Assembly: GCF_051622035.1 (NCBI RefSeq)
Contig: NC_135362.1
Location: 21,537,001 to 21,601,000 of the forward strand
Reading direction: 5' to 3'
DNA from: Arctopsyche grandis
Taxonomy: Eukaryota; Arthropoda; Insecta; Trichoptera; Hydropsychidae
DNA length: 64,000 nucleotides
A model generated the notes under the pieces. The model ran no database searches and was not told the origin of the DNA. It worked only from the letters and a program-made list of their open reading frames with translations. Of the stretch, positions 38,020-49,773 are shown one piece after another. A program made the translations under genes and the position numbers. How positions within the stretch are numbered: position 1 is the stretch's first letter; the number at the start of each line of letters is the position of its first letter.

Positions 38020-39000
38020 ATTCGGGTGTGACCAACCCATGACTTTATCTATGTATTTGAGGAATATAAGAAGGTTACAAAACAAAATTCGATATTGAAC
38101 TGATGACTATGATAGCGATACAAATTGAGCGCAAAAGTATGGAAACTTGCACAAAACAAAAGTTCTACTTCCGGTTGTCTGATTGTGTTCAAATTTTTTT
38201 TATTACTAAAAATCACTATCAGTATCATACTCATTAAATATCAAGAAAATAAAAATAATTTTAAAGATCAAAATAAAATATTGAAATATTGTTTAAAAAA
38301 GAAATACTACTTCCGGTTTACGAATTCTGACCAAAACCCTACCAGCTCTAAGTTAGTACATAAAGGATAGAAATATAAATTTTCAGCTTAATACGTTCAG
38401 GGGTGTGGACAGAGTAGTGGGCACAACATTTTCAACCTTTCTAAGTGAAAAAAATCCCACTTCCGGTTTATAAAATTTAATAATTTTTTTTCATTTTCAT
38501 CAAATTGCAACAAGAATTATACTTGAATTTTTTTGTGACGAACACACATGTTTAAGGGGTCGAAAAAAATAGTGGAAGAAAAATCGAACAAGAGTAAACT
38601 GCTACTTCCGGTTGACGGATGCTAACTAAATTTTATAATTAACTTGGTATTAAACTTAAACTTCTAGATATGAAATTTCAGTTCAATTAACCAAAAGGTT
38701 TCTGAAAAAAACATAAAAAACTTCGATTCTCTAGAGTAAAAGTACTGCTTCCGGTTCAGATAGAAATATTTAAAAAATATGAAGTTATAAAAATTATTAT
38801 TTGTATTATATTTTAAAAAAATTCAGTCCGATTCAGTTAGTGGTTTGGGAGATAATTGAATTCAAAAACTTAAAAAAAGAGGACACCTATAAGGCGAGGT
38901 ACCATTTCCGGTCAACTTAAAAATTTGAAAAAAATTTACGTCGTGTCGATAAAAATTTCAGTAACCGATACTAAGTTTCAGTTCGATAGGACTAACGGTG
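38020..39000. repeat. Diverged ~147-bp tandem array with conserved ACTTCCGGTT boxes
   Basis: Boxes start at 38167, 38309, 38459, 38604, 38747 (GCTTCCGGTT) and 38904 (ATTTCCGGTC), a spacing of 142, 150, 145, 143 and 157 bp. Between boxes the sequence is AT-rich and much more diverged, with recurring elements such as a TTTCAG(T/C) segment followed by GTTCGAT/GTTCAATT-like words and a run of A just before the next box. Inverted, the box is AACCGGAAGT, the ETS-family binding consensus. Array edges are approximate. Confidence 0.75.
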
Positions 39001-39144
39001 TTAAAAATATCCCCAAAATACACACCACACAGGGAAGAGTGTATGATTAGCTATGGCGACTCTTGGCTCCCTGCAGCCCTTACACATTTCATTCCCACAT
39101 TTTTTTTTGTCTGACTATCTTATGACTAAATGACTGCTAAATAT

Positions 39145-39250
39145 AAAGCCGGGACAATTGACTCATGGGCCGGGACACGGGGACACAGATCTACATACAT
39201 ATGTACAACCGGGACATGTCTCAGTTTACCGGGACGTATGGCAGACCCAA
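39145..39250 (-). mobile_element. Fragment related to the element at 32563, with CCGGGACA boxes
   Basis: Four GCCGGGACA/ACCGGGAC motifs occur in ~100 bp. Read on the minus strand the segment opens CTGCCATACGTCCCGGTAAA, resembling GACCATACGTCCCGTTTTGG at 32568. A partial copy without a visible second end. Confidence 0.45.
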
Positions 39251-39980
39251 ACTACATTATGTAATACATAATACATACAATTTCAAAGGAACATTTTTGA
39301 AGTCGATTTTGTCACGGTGATTAATTCATATAAGCAGAAATAGAGTTAAAATATATAATCACGGAAAGCAACGTAATACAAAATAATTTACACCCACGGA
39401 GAATACTGTCGAATTAGCGGCCTTTCGCGAATCCTCGACTGAATCTTAACACAGCACATCGAACGGCTTATCTTGGGCTATATTCGTCTGAAGAAAGTCC
39501 TCGCTCTCGTTATACCGACAAGAGTTTCACCGCCGTTTTATATAATCCGAATCTTACCTACCAACCTATGTATGTACCTAGGGGGAAAGGCTCGACGAAA
39601 AGAGCGAGCACTGTGCGGCACGAGATCGTTCATACACATACAAAGTAATATGGCGGTCGCGGATCGTTCACGAGCTTCACAACTTTCATCCGACGAACGA
39701 ACGGTCGGAGCGTGGGCGACGCGACGGGACAGTATGGATGTGTTTTAGCGGTGAAAACGCTGTTCTTCTTCTTCCGCATCTCTTCGGATGGCGGCAGCTG
39801 TTAGACGTTACCCGCGCGTGAGTCAGCGTTCGATCCGCGGATCTACATAAATACTGCTATAATTACGTGCGAATACCTGGGCAGCCGCGAAATAGCCGCG
39901 ATAACACAATAACACCCGTACCCGCCGCATTTATAAACATTTCAAACACATGATATGCATTACTCGGCTGTTCGAAACCG

Positions 39981-39981
<1 letters not shown>
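39251..39981. other. Non-coding DNA, GC-richer at 39440-39940
   Basis: The 91-aa frame at 39473-39748 has no recognisable motif. No splice-bounded exon or RNA gene is supported. Confidence 0.4.

Positions 39982-40064
<83 letters not shown>
39982..40064 (+). repeat. (TG)41 microsatellite
   Basis: 83 bp of uninterrupted TG/GT alternation. The His-Thr and Cys-Val frames through it are artefacts. Potential Z-DNA-forming tract. Confidence 0.97.
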
Positions 40065-40067
<3 letters not shown>

Positions 40068-40630
40068 TCTGCATATAACATTATATGATGTGATGTGTGA
40101 CGGCGAAGTCGAATTGTTGAACAGGCGGCATCGATGGAAAATTTTGCTTACTTACTTAAAATATGTAATATAAAATAACATTAAAATTATCGATAAATAT
40201 ATATATATATATATTTACATAGATTAGCAATAGAGCTCTTCAAAAGCGGAGAAGACAGGGGAAGCCGCCGTGCAAGGGGTGCAGAGCAATTGAAGATTTC
40301 TTATAAGAAGCAGGAAAATCTGTGAACAGAAATAAAAACAATTTTATTAAAAAAAAAGAAGTGAAATTAGCAAATGTATCGTGGTAACAAATAAGAGGGA
40401 GCGGTTAAATCGATAGACTGGGGGGCTATCAGTGATAGATAGACAAGTTTACGTTTTGGTAAGGGTGGATGACGAGTGATGGTGAACGAGAATAGTTTCG
40501 CGATGGCTGACGAACGAGTGTTCAGAAATAGACTTCTTTATTATCGATATCGATCCGATGCTAGAAGTTTATAAAACAAACGAATTCAACATCAAACAGT
40601 GAAGCACGTGAATATATACATATCTACATA
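40065..40630. other. Non-coding DNA
   Basis: AT-rich spacer with a short (TA)n tract at about 40195-40213. Nothing else supported. Confidence 0.5.
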
Positions 40631-41392
40631 CGAGCCGTTATATTTGAAAGTGGCGCGAAGCCCAATTTTCAGTTCTAAAAATACTTCCTGTTTGACTTCA
40701 TTCACAAATTGTTTTAATTTAATATTTCCAGAATCTCGGAAAAGCAAAATAAAAGCGAAAAAACCAGCGGCGTGTCCTAGTGGATAGCATATTTTTGACC
40801 ATTGTGGCGCATTAGGAATTCCTGTAAAGCTACAATGGTCCAAACTTTAAATAAATAAATAAATTATGTTTTAGAGCATAGTGTCACGGGTTCGATTCCC
40901 ACTAGAGTCCCACTGCTGACCAGACCTTGGTTTGTGATTCCAGGTCGATTGTTTCTTATCAGTTTGCAAATTTTTCTGTAATTTTTTTCCTTAAAATTGT
41001 TAAGATATGGTTCCTGTAAAATTGGCATCTCCTTTCCTATATATCTCAAGTTATTCAGCGTCTTGAAGTTCGTTAATTTGATTATAAAATTCTGCCCCAT
41101 AAATTTCACTGTGGATGTTTGTATGAATTCGCATTGTATAAAATGCTTATATGTATGTACATACATATATTGCATTGATTGATTGAATGTATTTATCTGC
41201 TTTGGAGCGAGCTGTAAAGGCGAGTGTTTATGTTCTATGAAATAGAAACGTATTATAGGCCACCAGCATTTTTAAATATTGTTAAACGCAAAACATTGTT
41301 TAACAATATAATATTTAAAAAATTTAAACGCAAGCGATATTCCTCGATATGAAGAAAAGTGGACTTATTTCACTTTTAATAATAACGGTTCA
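40631..41392 (+). mobile_element. TA-flanked MITE, copy 2, interrupted by a SINE
   Basis: Left part 40631-40758 (CGAGCCGTTATATTTGAAAG...) and right part 41251-41392 (GGCCACCAGCATTTTTAAAT...ACGGTTCA) match the left and right parts of the uninterrupted copy at 60058-60300. TA lies outside both ends (40629-40630 and 41393-41394). The insertion between them is flanked by AAATAAAAGCG (40748-40758) and AAATAGAAACG (41240-41250), a two-mismatch target duplication. Confidence 0.85.
40759..41239 (+). mobile_element. tRNA-derived SINE-like element, nested copy
   Basis: The head has GGCGTGTCCTAGTGGATAGC (A-box region, 40770) and GGTTCGATTCC (perfect B box, about 40889). Between them sits an extra ~70 bp ending TAAATAAATAAATAAAT (40790-40863), which itself looks like a retroposon tail. 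The body (GGTCGATTGTTTCTTATCAG, then TTTGCAAATTTTTCTG) is the diverged counterpart of the SINEs at 375-668 and 42731-43082. Inserted into the MITE with an 11-bp imperfect target duplication. Confidence 0.7.
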
Positions 41393-41394
41393 TA

Positions 41395-42730
41395 CATAAA
41401 ACGCATTTAGGTATGGTTTCGCTTAATGTAATCAACGCACATTTAGATCGACCTGCCTTGTTTGAAACTGTAACAGACGCAGGTGAACTTGCATGGCCTA
41501 ACCCAGCTTTGAATACACTTGCATCGGGGACAATTAGTTACTTTGAGCATAAAATTGAATTTTTGGCACGTTGTGTATGTATAAAATATAAGCAAGCTGA
41601 GCATGTATGCAATATGTGCAAATTAACTTAGCCGTGTGCAATCAGTTTTTGAGAGGGTAAGCTCTTCTTTAAACTTGTTGAAAATGTTGTTCCAATGAAA
41701 ATTAAATCTAATAATGTGCGAACACTTTCTGAATATGGTATCATCGATGAGTATGGGGGTCGTGAGAGGAATACGCCGCGCGACCGAGATAATGCGAGGG
41801 CTAATTGTTATTTTAATTGAATTTCTATCGGATGGGAGGGAGTTGAGGTTCATTTCACTTTTCCGGTCTGGCGCTACGCATTCGCTTTATTTTCTCCATA
41901 GCTACAATGTCCTACGTCGAAAACGCGCACCGAAATGAAAATTTTATGCAAATTTATTTTTCTATGGACGAGTGAAATGCAAAACAGTCAAATACGCGGC
42001 GATTGTTTCGATGTATGTCTGCATACGGCACTTGAATTCAAATCGAATCATAATCGTTTTCAAGAAAACCACCAACAAAAGATTCAATAATGCAACGACG
42101 AAATTTGCGATTACATCACCGTCGATTAAATTGAAAAGTAAAAAAAAAATACACACAGAAAAGAAGAAAAGAATTGTGTACGTTTTTGGCAAGTCGCCGT
42201 TTGAATATAAAATTCTCGGTTATCGCTATTAAATCTAATGACCGAATTTATCTACGAGAGAGTTTTATATGTACGTATTCATGAGCAAATAGACGGAAAA
42301 AAGCAGCGCACCTTGAAAATGACACGAGACGTACATATGTATGTATATTATGCACATACTTTCAAGGATTTTGGATGCGTTTGAATGTTTCGAAAATTAG
42401 CAAAACTCAAAGCTAAATAAATAGCGATTGTAGCATGTAAAAATGAATTTGCATCGAAAATTTTGATCGACGAAACAATAGAACCGCTAAAGGTCTAGGC
42501 GTGAAGGCCAACGAAACGATCACGCAGGAAACTCATTCGTAAAATGTCATTCAACATTCGCAAAGCCAACGTAATCTTGATATAACAAATTAATGTAAGT
42601 TTGTAATTTATGTACTTTTTTATTTTATTAAATAAAAAAAGATGATTTTAAATTCCAAAACAACCAATTAATTTGCATAGCTACATACATATGTAACTAG
42701 CCCAACTGAGTGTAATGTAAATTTTCAAAA
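41395..42730. other. Non-coding DNA
   Basis: AT-rich, no supported feature. Short frames here are not family-like. Confidence 0.5.
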
Positions 42731-43082
42731 GTAGTAAAGCTCGGCTTTTGCGTTAATGCTAACCACCGAGAGATTTTCGGGTTCAAACCCTAGGTTGACC
42801 TAGATTGAATATAATTTATTCGTAAGTATTTCTGTAGTACTGCTGGTCAGACTTGGATATTTGTGACTTCAAGGCGTTTCCTATAAGAGTTTGCCAATTT
42901 GTCTGATTTTATTGTTGAAACAGTTCCTCGTCAAATTAGCAAAAGCATCCTACCCTCTATGTACATATATCACCACTATTTGAATATGATTTCAAATTTT
43001 ATATACGTACAATTTTAATATCATATGTGTCGGTCAGGGGCAACCCGTAATGACATCATGGGAAAATAGAAATTAAAAAAAA
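42731..43082 (+). mobile_element. tRNA-derived SINE, copy 2
   Basis: The head is AAAGCTCGGCTTTTGCG ... GGGTTCAAACCC (B box, about 42779-42790). The body GGCGTTTCCTATAAGAGTTT, CCAATTTGTCTGATTTTATT and ACCACTATTTGAATATGATT matches copy 1 (375-668, minus). The 3' part CATATGTGTCGGTCAGGGGC, AACCCGTAATGACATCATGG also resembles the 3' module of the MutS-associated repeats at 8509 and 58476. It ends in an A-rich tail (to 43082). Confidence 0.8.
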
Positions 43083-43183
43083 TCTAATTGCCAAATACTT
43101 ATATGTAAAGAGTCATCCAACAAATAATTAATCGACAGGACAAATTACATATGAAGGTGTATTGGGAAATCATATTATATGGG

Positions 43184-43310
43184 GGGTATTACACTATCAA
43201 TACAGATCGCGGATTTCAAAGCAACCCGGATTCGCTACTGATTATCACGATACTGACCTATAGCACTATCAATACGGATCGCGTGATAACAGTGTTGGTG
43301 TAATATGCCC
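43184..43310. mobile_element. Small inverted-repeat element, ~127 bp
   Basis: GGGTATTACAC on the left is mirrored by GTGTAATATGCCC on the right. Inside, CACTATCAATACAGATCGCG (43192) recurs as CACTATCAATACGGATCGCG (43264), a 72-bp direct period. A MITE-like relic; superfamily unknown. Confidence 0.55.
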
Positions 43311-43469
43311 AGTTGAAATTATTAAGGAGATATTAACGACTGTTAATAAATTGGCAACAAATTATTAGGTTAGTTTATAATTTCAAAAGTGGTGAGTAAA
43401 AAAATGAAAAATTTATCAGTAATTAATTATAAACTTGATTAGTAATCATCGACCGTTTAATTTTATTAT

Positions 43470-43530
43470 CTGATCATTTTGGTTTAATAACTGATTATTT
43501 AGTTTAATAACTGATCATTTAGTTTAATAA
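43470..43530 (+). repeat. 20-bp tandem repeat, three units, with TGATCA
   Basis: Consensus CTGATCATTTAGTTTAATAA at 43470, 43491 and 43511; the first unit is 21 bp. Further TGATCA words follow down to about 43635. Confidence 0.85.
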
Positions 43531-45575
43531 CAGAGTATATGACAACTGATCACAGCGTGCTGATCATTTAGAATGCTCACTGAAAATTGATGTTGATAAA
43601 AAATGTTGATCAAAAGCTGAAAAAATTACTGATCAATTAAATACACGCCCTTTACATTTTCGCGATATTATACAGTTGACTGAATAATGCTACGAAAAAT
43701 CGGATGCACACAGATGGAAAAAGGAATGTTGAGACAAGTACATATAACAGGAAAAGGATCGGCGATCGGGTTTTCATACAGCATTGAAGACCAACAAAAT
43801 CAGAAAAATTTACTCTATATGTACTACGATTCACAATTTAGCAAATTCTATAATTTGAAAACAACAACAACATTCAAATAGCGTCATGAAAATCAAGCAC
43901 GGTCGGTAAAAATCGATGAGGTTGATCGTCACGATACGACCAAAATAAACACACGGGTCGTTTGTTAGTCGGGTAGGGGCGTAAAGTTGCGGGAGCACGC
44001 GATATAGGAATCAGATGCGGCGAACACAAAAGCGACTCACTTTATATAAACGATTGCTACGGTCAATAGTACACGTGCTTGCTTGCTTGCTTACTTACTC
44101 ACTACCGGGTTTGAGATTGCTCGCATTATTATATTATACACAATCATCTAAAATACATAGCTAAACACTCGAAAGCAATAGTCGACGTTCGAACGGATTC
44201 ATCTGCGGATGGCTATCGCGAGTGAGGCTTTGCGTTTAGGTTTTGCGCCCAATCTCGCCATTAAATCGGACTAAGGTCGGGGGCGGGGGAAAAAAGCTGA
44301 CGATCTATCTACAAACAATGGCGACCGATTTTGTATGGACAGATCGATTCTGCGCCATCCTAGAGAATTTATTGTCGAGATAAATACGGAGATAATTCGG
44401 TCAAGGCGAAACGTCTTCCGGCGAGCCACATAGCCCACATTGCTCGAATCCAGACAATGATAGCGGCAAATTACACAGAACAAATGGTCGTTGGTTCGTC
44501 TGGGCGGCGGAGGCGGATGATGTTAATCTTCAACTACCGCGTCTGTAGCCTAATGCCGGCGTGAGCGAACTAGCGAAAAACGTGAGCAATTCCGAATGTA
44601 AAGTTTAAATTAGAAGTGGGCCAATAATTGTAAATGCTCAACTACATACAATGTACATATAATATATCTACACTGTAACACCATCACGGATAAAAATATA
44701 ATGAGATCAGAGACGAGATGTGTGTAATGCGTATAATTATCTATATTATTGTAATAAATAAAGCAATCGGAAAAGGAATACATATATACATATTATACGT
44801 GCATAAGTACGGAGCATACGAAAAAGCGTCGTTGAGAACCAGTTTCCTGGGGATACCCTACAAGAAGCCCTGCAAGTGGACTTGGAAAGTGTAAGTTATG
44901 TAAGAGCTTCCCGCACGTGATACATTTTTAACGTTTTACGTGAAATATAAAAGTGAACAAGAACAATATTCTTCGTAATGTGGTCTACAGTAATTTTGTA
45001 TTATCATATCTTGCAAATGGGGTTAATATTATCTAATATATAATTTCGAAAGAGACTTTGTAACTATGTAAGGTTTGGGTGGGACCATCGAAAACAAATC
45101 GAAGTTACTATCACGATCGTTGAATATTATTTTTATTTAATTCAAATTAATTTAATAAAAAAAAACAAATGAATGTTTACTTAATGTAATATAAACCATG
45201 TTTAAGCGGCTTATATTACAAATACCGAGCAAAGTCGGGTAAAACCACTAAGCAGTATAGTTAAATAACATATACATATGTACATACATACATATCACAT
45301 ATGTACATGTGACTGGTCTAATAATTTTTTTACATATGAAAATATGTATAATTTTTCTGCTACTCACTCACATACTATAATATATTTATATTATATGATA
45401 TATATGTAATATACATGTCCGGTAGTAAAGAAGAAGAAATAAAGAGACGTATGAAATAATTACGATGGATTTCATTTTAACGAATGAATGCCGTTTTTAA
45501 ATAAAAAAATACCACTTTGGCTGTAGAAAAAGATCTTCGATCAAATGTGTTTCGTCAGTGATGACGTATTAATTT
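43531..45575. other. Non-coding DNA, GC-richer at 43900-44560
   Basis: The GC-richer block includes (CTTG)n/(CTTA)n at about 44081-44100. On the minus strand a donor-like GTAAGTAAGC is found there. No exon can be supported from that alone. The remainder is AT-rich with ACATACATACATATCACATA near 45285. Confidence 0.4.
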
Positions 45576-45950
45576 GAAACTTGGACACTTACAACCAAGA
45601 TGCTATACAAAGTATTGAAGGCGTTATGCTTAGCATAACAAGGAAATACGGGAAGCGTAATACGTGGATTAGAAGTATGAAGAAGATTGAAATGGCAATG
45701 AGTAGAATAGAGTGAAGAGATTGAAATGGCAATGGTTGGTCTACGTGGCTAGAAGAATGGTCGAAAGGTGGACAAAATAAGTGCTAGAATGGTACCCGAG
45801 AACATGCAAAATGGTAAAAGGAAGACCGCATCGAAGATAGGCAAATGTGTGGGTTGAGATGGATAAGAGTTGCGCAAAACATAGGAGTGGAAGCGTGTTG
45901 AAAGTCTTCATCCAGCAGTGGATGGGTGAATGGCTGCAAATGATGATGAT
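45576..45950 (+). pseudogene. RTE-type LINE reverse transcriptase 3' end, decayed
   Basis: The frame starts ETWTLTTKMLYKVLKAL, matching the conserved ETWTL segment of RTE-like endonuclease-reverse transcriptases. It continues in pieces with LKWQWL...VARRMVERWTK, VLEWYPRT and KGRPHRR (canonical KWQWAGHxARRxDxRW, VLEWRPR, GRPxxRW), then FIQQWMGEW. Several stops and a frame change interrupt it. It ends at ATGATGATGAT (45940-45950), the TGA-type tail usual for RTE elements. Upstream RT domains are absent, so this is a 5'-truncated dead copy. Confidence 0.85.
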
Positions 45951-47154
45951 ACGAAGTATCGATAACAAAGTATTGTGATCATGAGAAATTTTGATTTATA
46001 TAATTTTAAATTTCTTTGCCAATTACAAATGCAAAATAATCTCTTATTATTGAAATGAGTATGAAAATTTAAGAAAAATAAGATCGAAATTCAAATCTGC
46101 AAAAACCAACCGCCCTGAACTACTTAACAGACATACCCAATAATACACAGTAACAAGCATTGTGAAATGAGACACGATATAAAATCAGCGAAAAATAAGC
46201 AATCGATGGAAACAAACTAAAGTGGTTTGCGATGAAGTGTGATGCGGCATCACAATTAAATGCATTGTGACAGATTGTATTACGGCGACGTATTGATTAA
46301 TGCAACAATATTTGCGTAGCCAACGGGGTGAACTTTGACGTGGCAAAACCGAGACAGAGGGTAGGTAGGTGGTAGGCACCCACAATACATACATAAATAT
46401 ACATATATATTGTATAGAAGGGGGAGAATGTTCGGTTCGCGACTCATTTGACACGATTGTGACCGTCGACCGATAGTATCGGGGTAAAGGGACGGCCCAA
46501 CGACCCCTTCCTCTCACCCCCCCCCACCCCTCCCACGCCCCCGTCATCGCCTGAATATTCATAAGAGGGTTGGCAAAACACCCTCAGGTTCACGAGCTTA
46601 CATATTATCGAGATAATAAAAACTCGAGTAATTTGGCAAAAACAATCAGAGGGATTAAACGCACCCGCCCGCCACAATAATAAATCGACGATATATGCAA
46701 TATTATTGAAAGAACACATAAACAAGAAGGTGTTTCTTTTGAGATAGGGGAACGTGCGGAGAGATTGTTTCATAAATTGTGTACTAAAATTTAAAAAATT
46801 CTAAAAATATTTGGTGTTGTTTGACACCGTACAACTTACATAAACGACTAATCGACATATCGAAAAACAAATGGAATGAGACTTAAAACAGACATTTTTA
46901 ACCTTTTTACCGTTCAACACGTCTATAGAAAATAAATTTAAAAGTATGCTTCAATAAGAACTCAAAATTTGCAAATTCACTCATACTGGTCGTGTTGTAA
47001 TTACAATGATAAGAATATATTTTTTTATCTATCCAAATTCAAGTATACCTGTGTAATCATCACATATACTTTTAGTTACCAACGTATTTGTCATAATTTA
47101 TTTATTAAAAACAGAAACACAAAACATTGTTACCAAAAAAGATTTTACATACAT
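45951..47154. other. Non-coding DNA
   Basis: AT-rich, with a C-rich run at 46510-46545 (CTCACCCCCCCCCACCCC) and (TTTA)n at 47155-47168, which is the tail of the next repeat. No supported gene. Confidence 0.45.
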
Positions 47155-47512
47155 ATTTATTTATTTATCCATTGGTGCCACTACAGGTTGCCCAAAGTGA
47201 TACCTATGATCAAAATTTTGTACAAAAGCACCAAACACCATCATTATATATAATGATTATACACAAAATATGAATTGAAACCACTGTGCGATAATCCCTG
47301 CCACTCAACTTTATCATTATAGCAGCTCTGTCATATTTGGATGTTCCTCTTCCCAATTCATCGAGCAAAACTACAGAGATAGTTGCAGTGCGCCTCGATA
47401 TTGCTGCTGCTTTACTCAATTCAATCAAGAAGGTCTACTGTCCCGACATTACATCGTCATCGACATCGCCCAGTCTTGCAAATATTCTGTCGATGACAGC
47501 CAAACTGTACTA
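47155..47512 (-). pseudogene. MutS homolog (MSH6-like) fragment in a tailed repeat, copy 2
   Basis: Read on the minus strand: IDRIFARLG at about 47490, DDDVMSGQ then a stop, TFLIELSKAAA, then VVLLDELGRGTSKYD. The last is the Walker B and following signature of MutS ATPases (LLDELGRGT); next comes LSGRDYRTVVSIH, equivalent to KCRTLFSTH. The order and the VMSGQSTF..EL pattern fit MSH6 better than MSH2/MSH3. One in-frame stop and drift show it is dead. It is followed by the shared 3' module (CTTTGGGCAACCTGTAG) and a (AAAT) tail at 47168-47150, as in the other two copies. Confidence 0.8.
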
Positions 47513-49531
47513 ATGGTAGTAAATGGATTTTTTAAATAAAAAAATGCGCCGGAGGATATTTTCTCAATTACATAATATTGCATATCACACCACATCCTAT
47601 GACTGAAAACATAAAATATGCAATTCCGGTGTCATTTGACGCATTTCGGCAGACATTTTCCGACAGCTTTAATCAGGGGTTAGAGGAGCAGGCTCAGAAG
47701 CCCCTACATGCAACCAGGAAATACGGCGCGCCCGATAAATTGCCAATTCGAAACCGATAGCCGCTGCCGAACAAATGGTTTTGCCGTAACCCCGATTTAT
47801 CAGCCACTAAATTACAGTCGGATCGTTCGACGACGTCTTCCGTACACACATTTGCATTCTTCCATTCAAAAACTTCCAAGCAAAACATACGAATGTACAT
47901 ACGAGCAGAAGCATACACGTACTACGTACATACATGCATACATAGTTGGCGACATTTAGTCGGAGACACATAATAGTTGTTGGAGAGCAACTATGTACCA
48001 GGCGTCGAGGAGAAATGCACGTGGGACAAGCGACTTTATGAAGTAGGCGCTGCTCATTGAAAGCCCTCACATGAAGGGGTGAAGATCTTTTGACGACGAT
48101 ATAAAATAATGAATGCGCCACTTTACACCATAATGGCGGCTATGACGGCATGTATAATGGCGTATATTAACGAGCGAAATTTTTGAGCAATTCCCCCGGG
48201 GGGAGGGAGTAGGGAGGCGGAGCGACGTTCAAGAACAATGGAGGCTACAGTATCAATCTTAGATGAGGACAAACTTGTCACACATAAAGAGAGCGGGTCG
48301 CCGTTCCTGGATGCGATGAGGCGAATCGTCCATTCAAGGTATTCCCCTCTTACGACGGCTGCAAATGGTTGAAGTATACGCCTTTGAATACATATAGAAG
48401 AAAAACGATTTGAAACATGGCGGATGGAGGAAGCTCGTTTTTTTAGACATTGCTCGGGAAAGTGTGGAGGGGATATTTACATATGTACAATATAAAATCT
48501 ACTAAAGTGAGCGGTTCAAAAATTATTTATTATTTAATACGAATGTGTACACGGAATAATAGTTGCGGCTAAAATAGGGGTAAACAATATGTGGAGTGCG
48601 CAGCAACCGTTCTCAATGGTATTTTCAGGGAGAAAATTGCCAGAAGCGGAGAGCTCGGTGTCCCATTGCCGTTGTTTATAGCATGTGGTGGACCCTAACT
48701 GAACCACAGGAGCTTTTCACGGGCCTAGTGGGAAACATCACTGTGGAGTAACGAGATGCAAAATAACAAAATGCAGTTTTTTTTGTTTTGGTACTTGAAA
48801 TCTATTTCAACAATTGCATTAAAAGTTTTCTCGAAGAGAAAACCCTGAAATCATTGTAAGCAGCAAGGTTTGATCACCATGACGATTTTGACACGTAAGA
48901 ACCCAAGGTCTTTCGCAAACAATTGGTGGCGCAAAAAGAAGTCAGAAGCGCGATTTTCCGAATTTATAAACAATGAAAATGACTTCATTCGACCTTCTGA
49001 AATACAAAACGGAGGCGTATTCTCGAATATCGTCGTAAAAATATCACATACATTACATTTTAAAATTGAATATAAAATACACACACACATTATGAACAAC
49101 ATTTACTAAGCATTAGAAACAAGTTGAAAGAGAAAGTATTGCGACCGACGGAATTATTATAATACTAGTGTTGTACCCGATGACATATCATCGCATGGGT
49201 GTTGGCATATTAAGTTATTGAATGAAAAAAAAAATAAAAGTAATGTGTCGGTCCTGTGTCTGATCCGCACGCGGTCGAATTTTTTTAAATACCTTTCAAA
49301 TATATTTAATGGTTTAATATGAAAAAAATTAATTAATTTTCAATAGATGGCGGTAAATTCTCAGAGATTTAGCGCTGTTTATTTGCCTAGAGGAAACATT
49401 GGTATCGAACAGTATATATAGAAGTTTTTTCTTTTCTTATTATATTCGTATATACGTTTTGGCAGTAGTTTAGCTTTGACGTACATACATATGTATGTCG
49501 AATCGAAACGACTATTATAGTAAGGCGAGCG

Positions 49532-49532
<1 letters not shown>
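47513..49532. other. Non-coding DNA
   Basis: GC content is moderate at 47600-48730, including CCCCCGGGGGGAGGG near 48193. Frames of up to 104 aa occur on both strands without family resemblance. No splice-bounded exon identified. Confidence 0.4.

Positions 49533-49608
<76 letters not shown>
49533..49608. repeat. (TA)38 microsatellite
   Basis: 76 bp of uninterrupted TA alternation. The poly-Ile/Tyr frame through it is an artefact. Cruciform-prone and liable to mis-assembly. Confidence 0.97.
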
Positions 49609-49612
<4 letters not shown>

Positions 49613-49773
49613 TTACCTCGAGCCCCAAAATACATCAAAATTACAACAAACCAAACCCGACTCGCTAGATATAAGCAAAATTACAATAATACAATTTGAA
49701 ACAACGCCCAATCCAACAAATTGCCAATGCAGATGTGCACATGTGGCGAGTGCGTTTACGTGTACGTACATAT

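Noticed and set aside
39863..40173. Cys-Val and Thr-His repeat proteins
   Set aside because: They are the (TG)41 microsatellite read in two directions.
45576..45950. An active RTE retrotransposon
   Set aside because: Only the extreme 3' end of the coding region remains, and it has multiple stops and a frame change.
49387..49638. Poly-Ile/Tyr frame
   Set aside because: It is the (TA)38 microsatellite.
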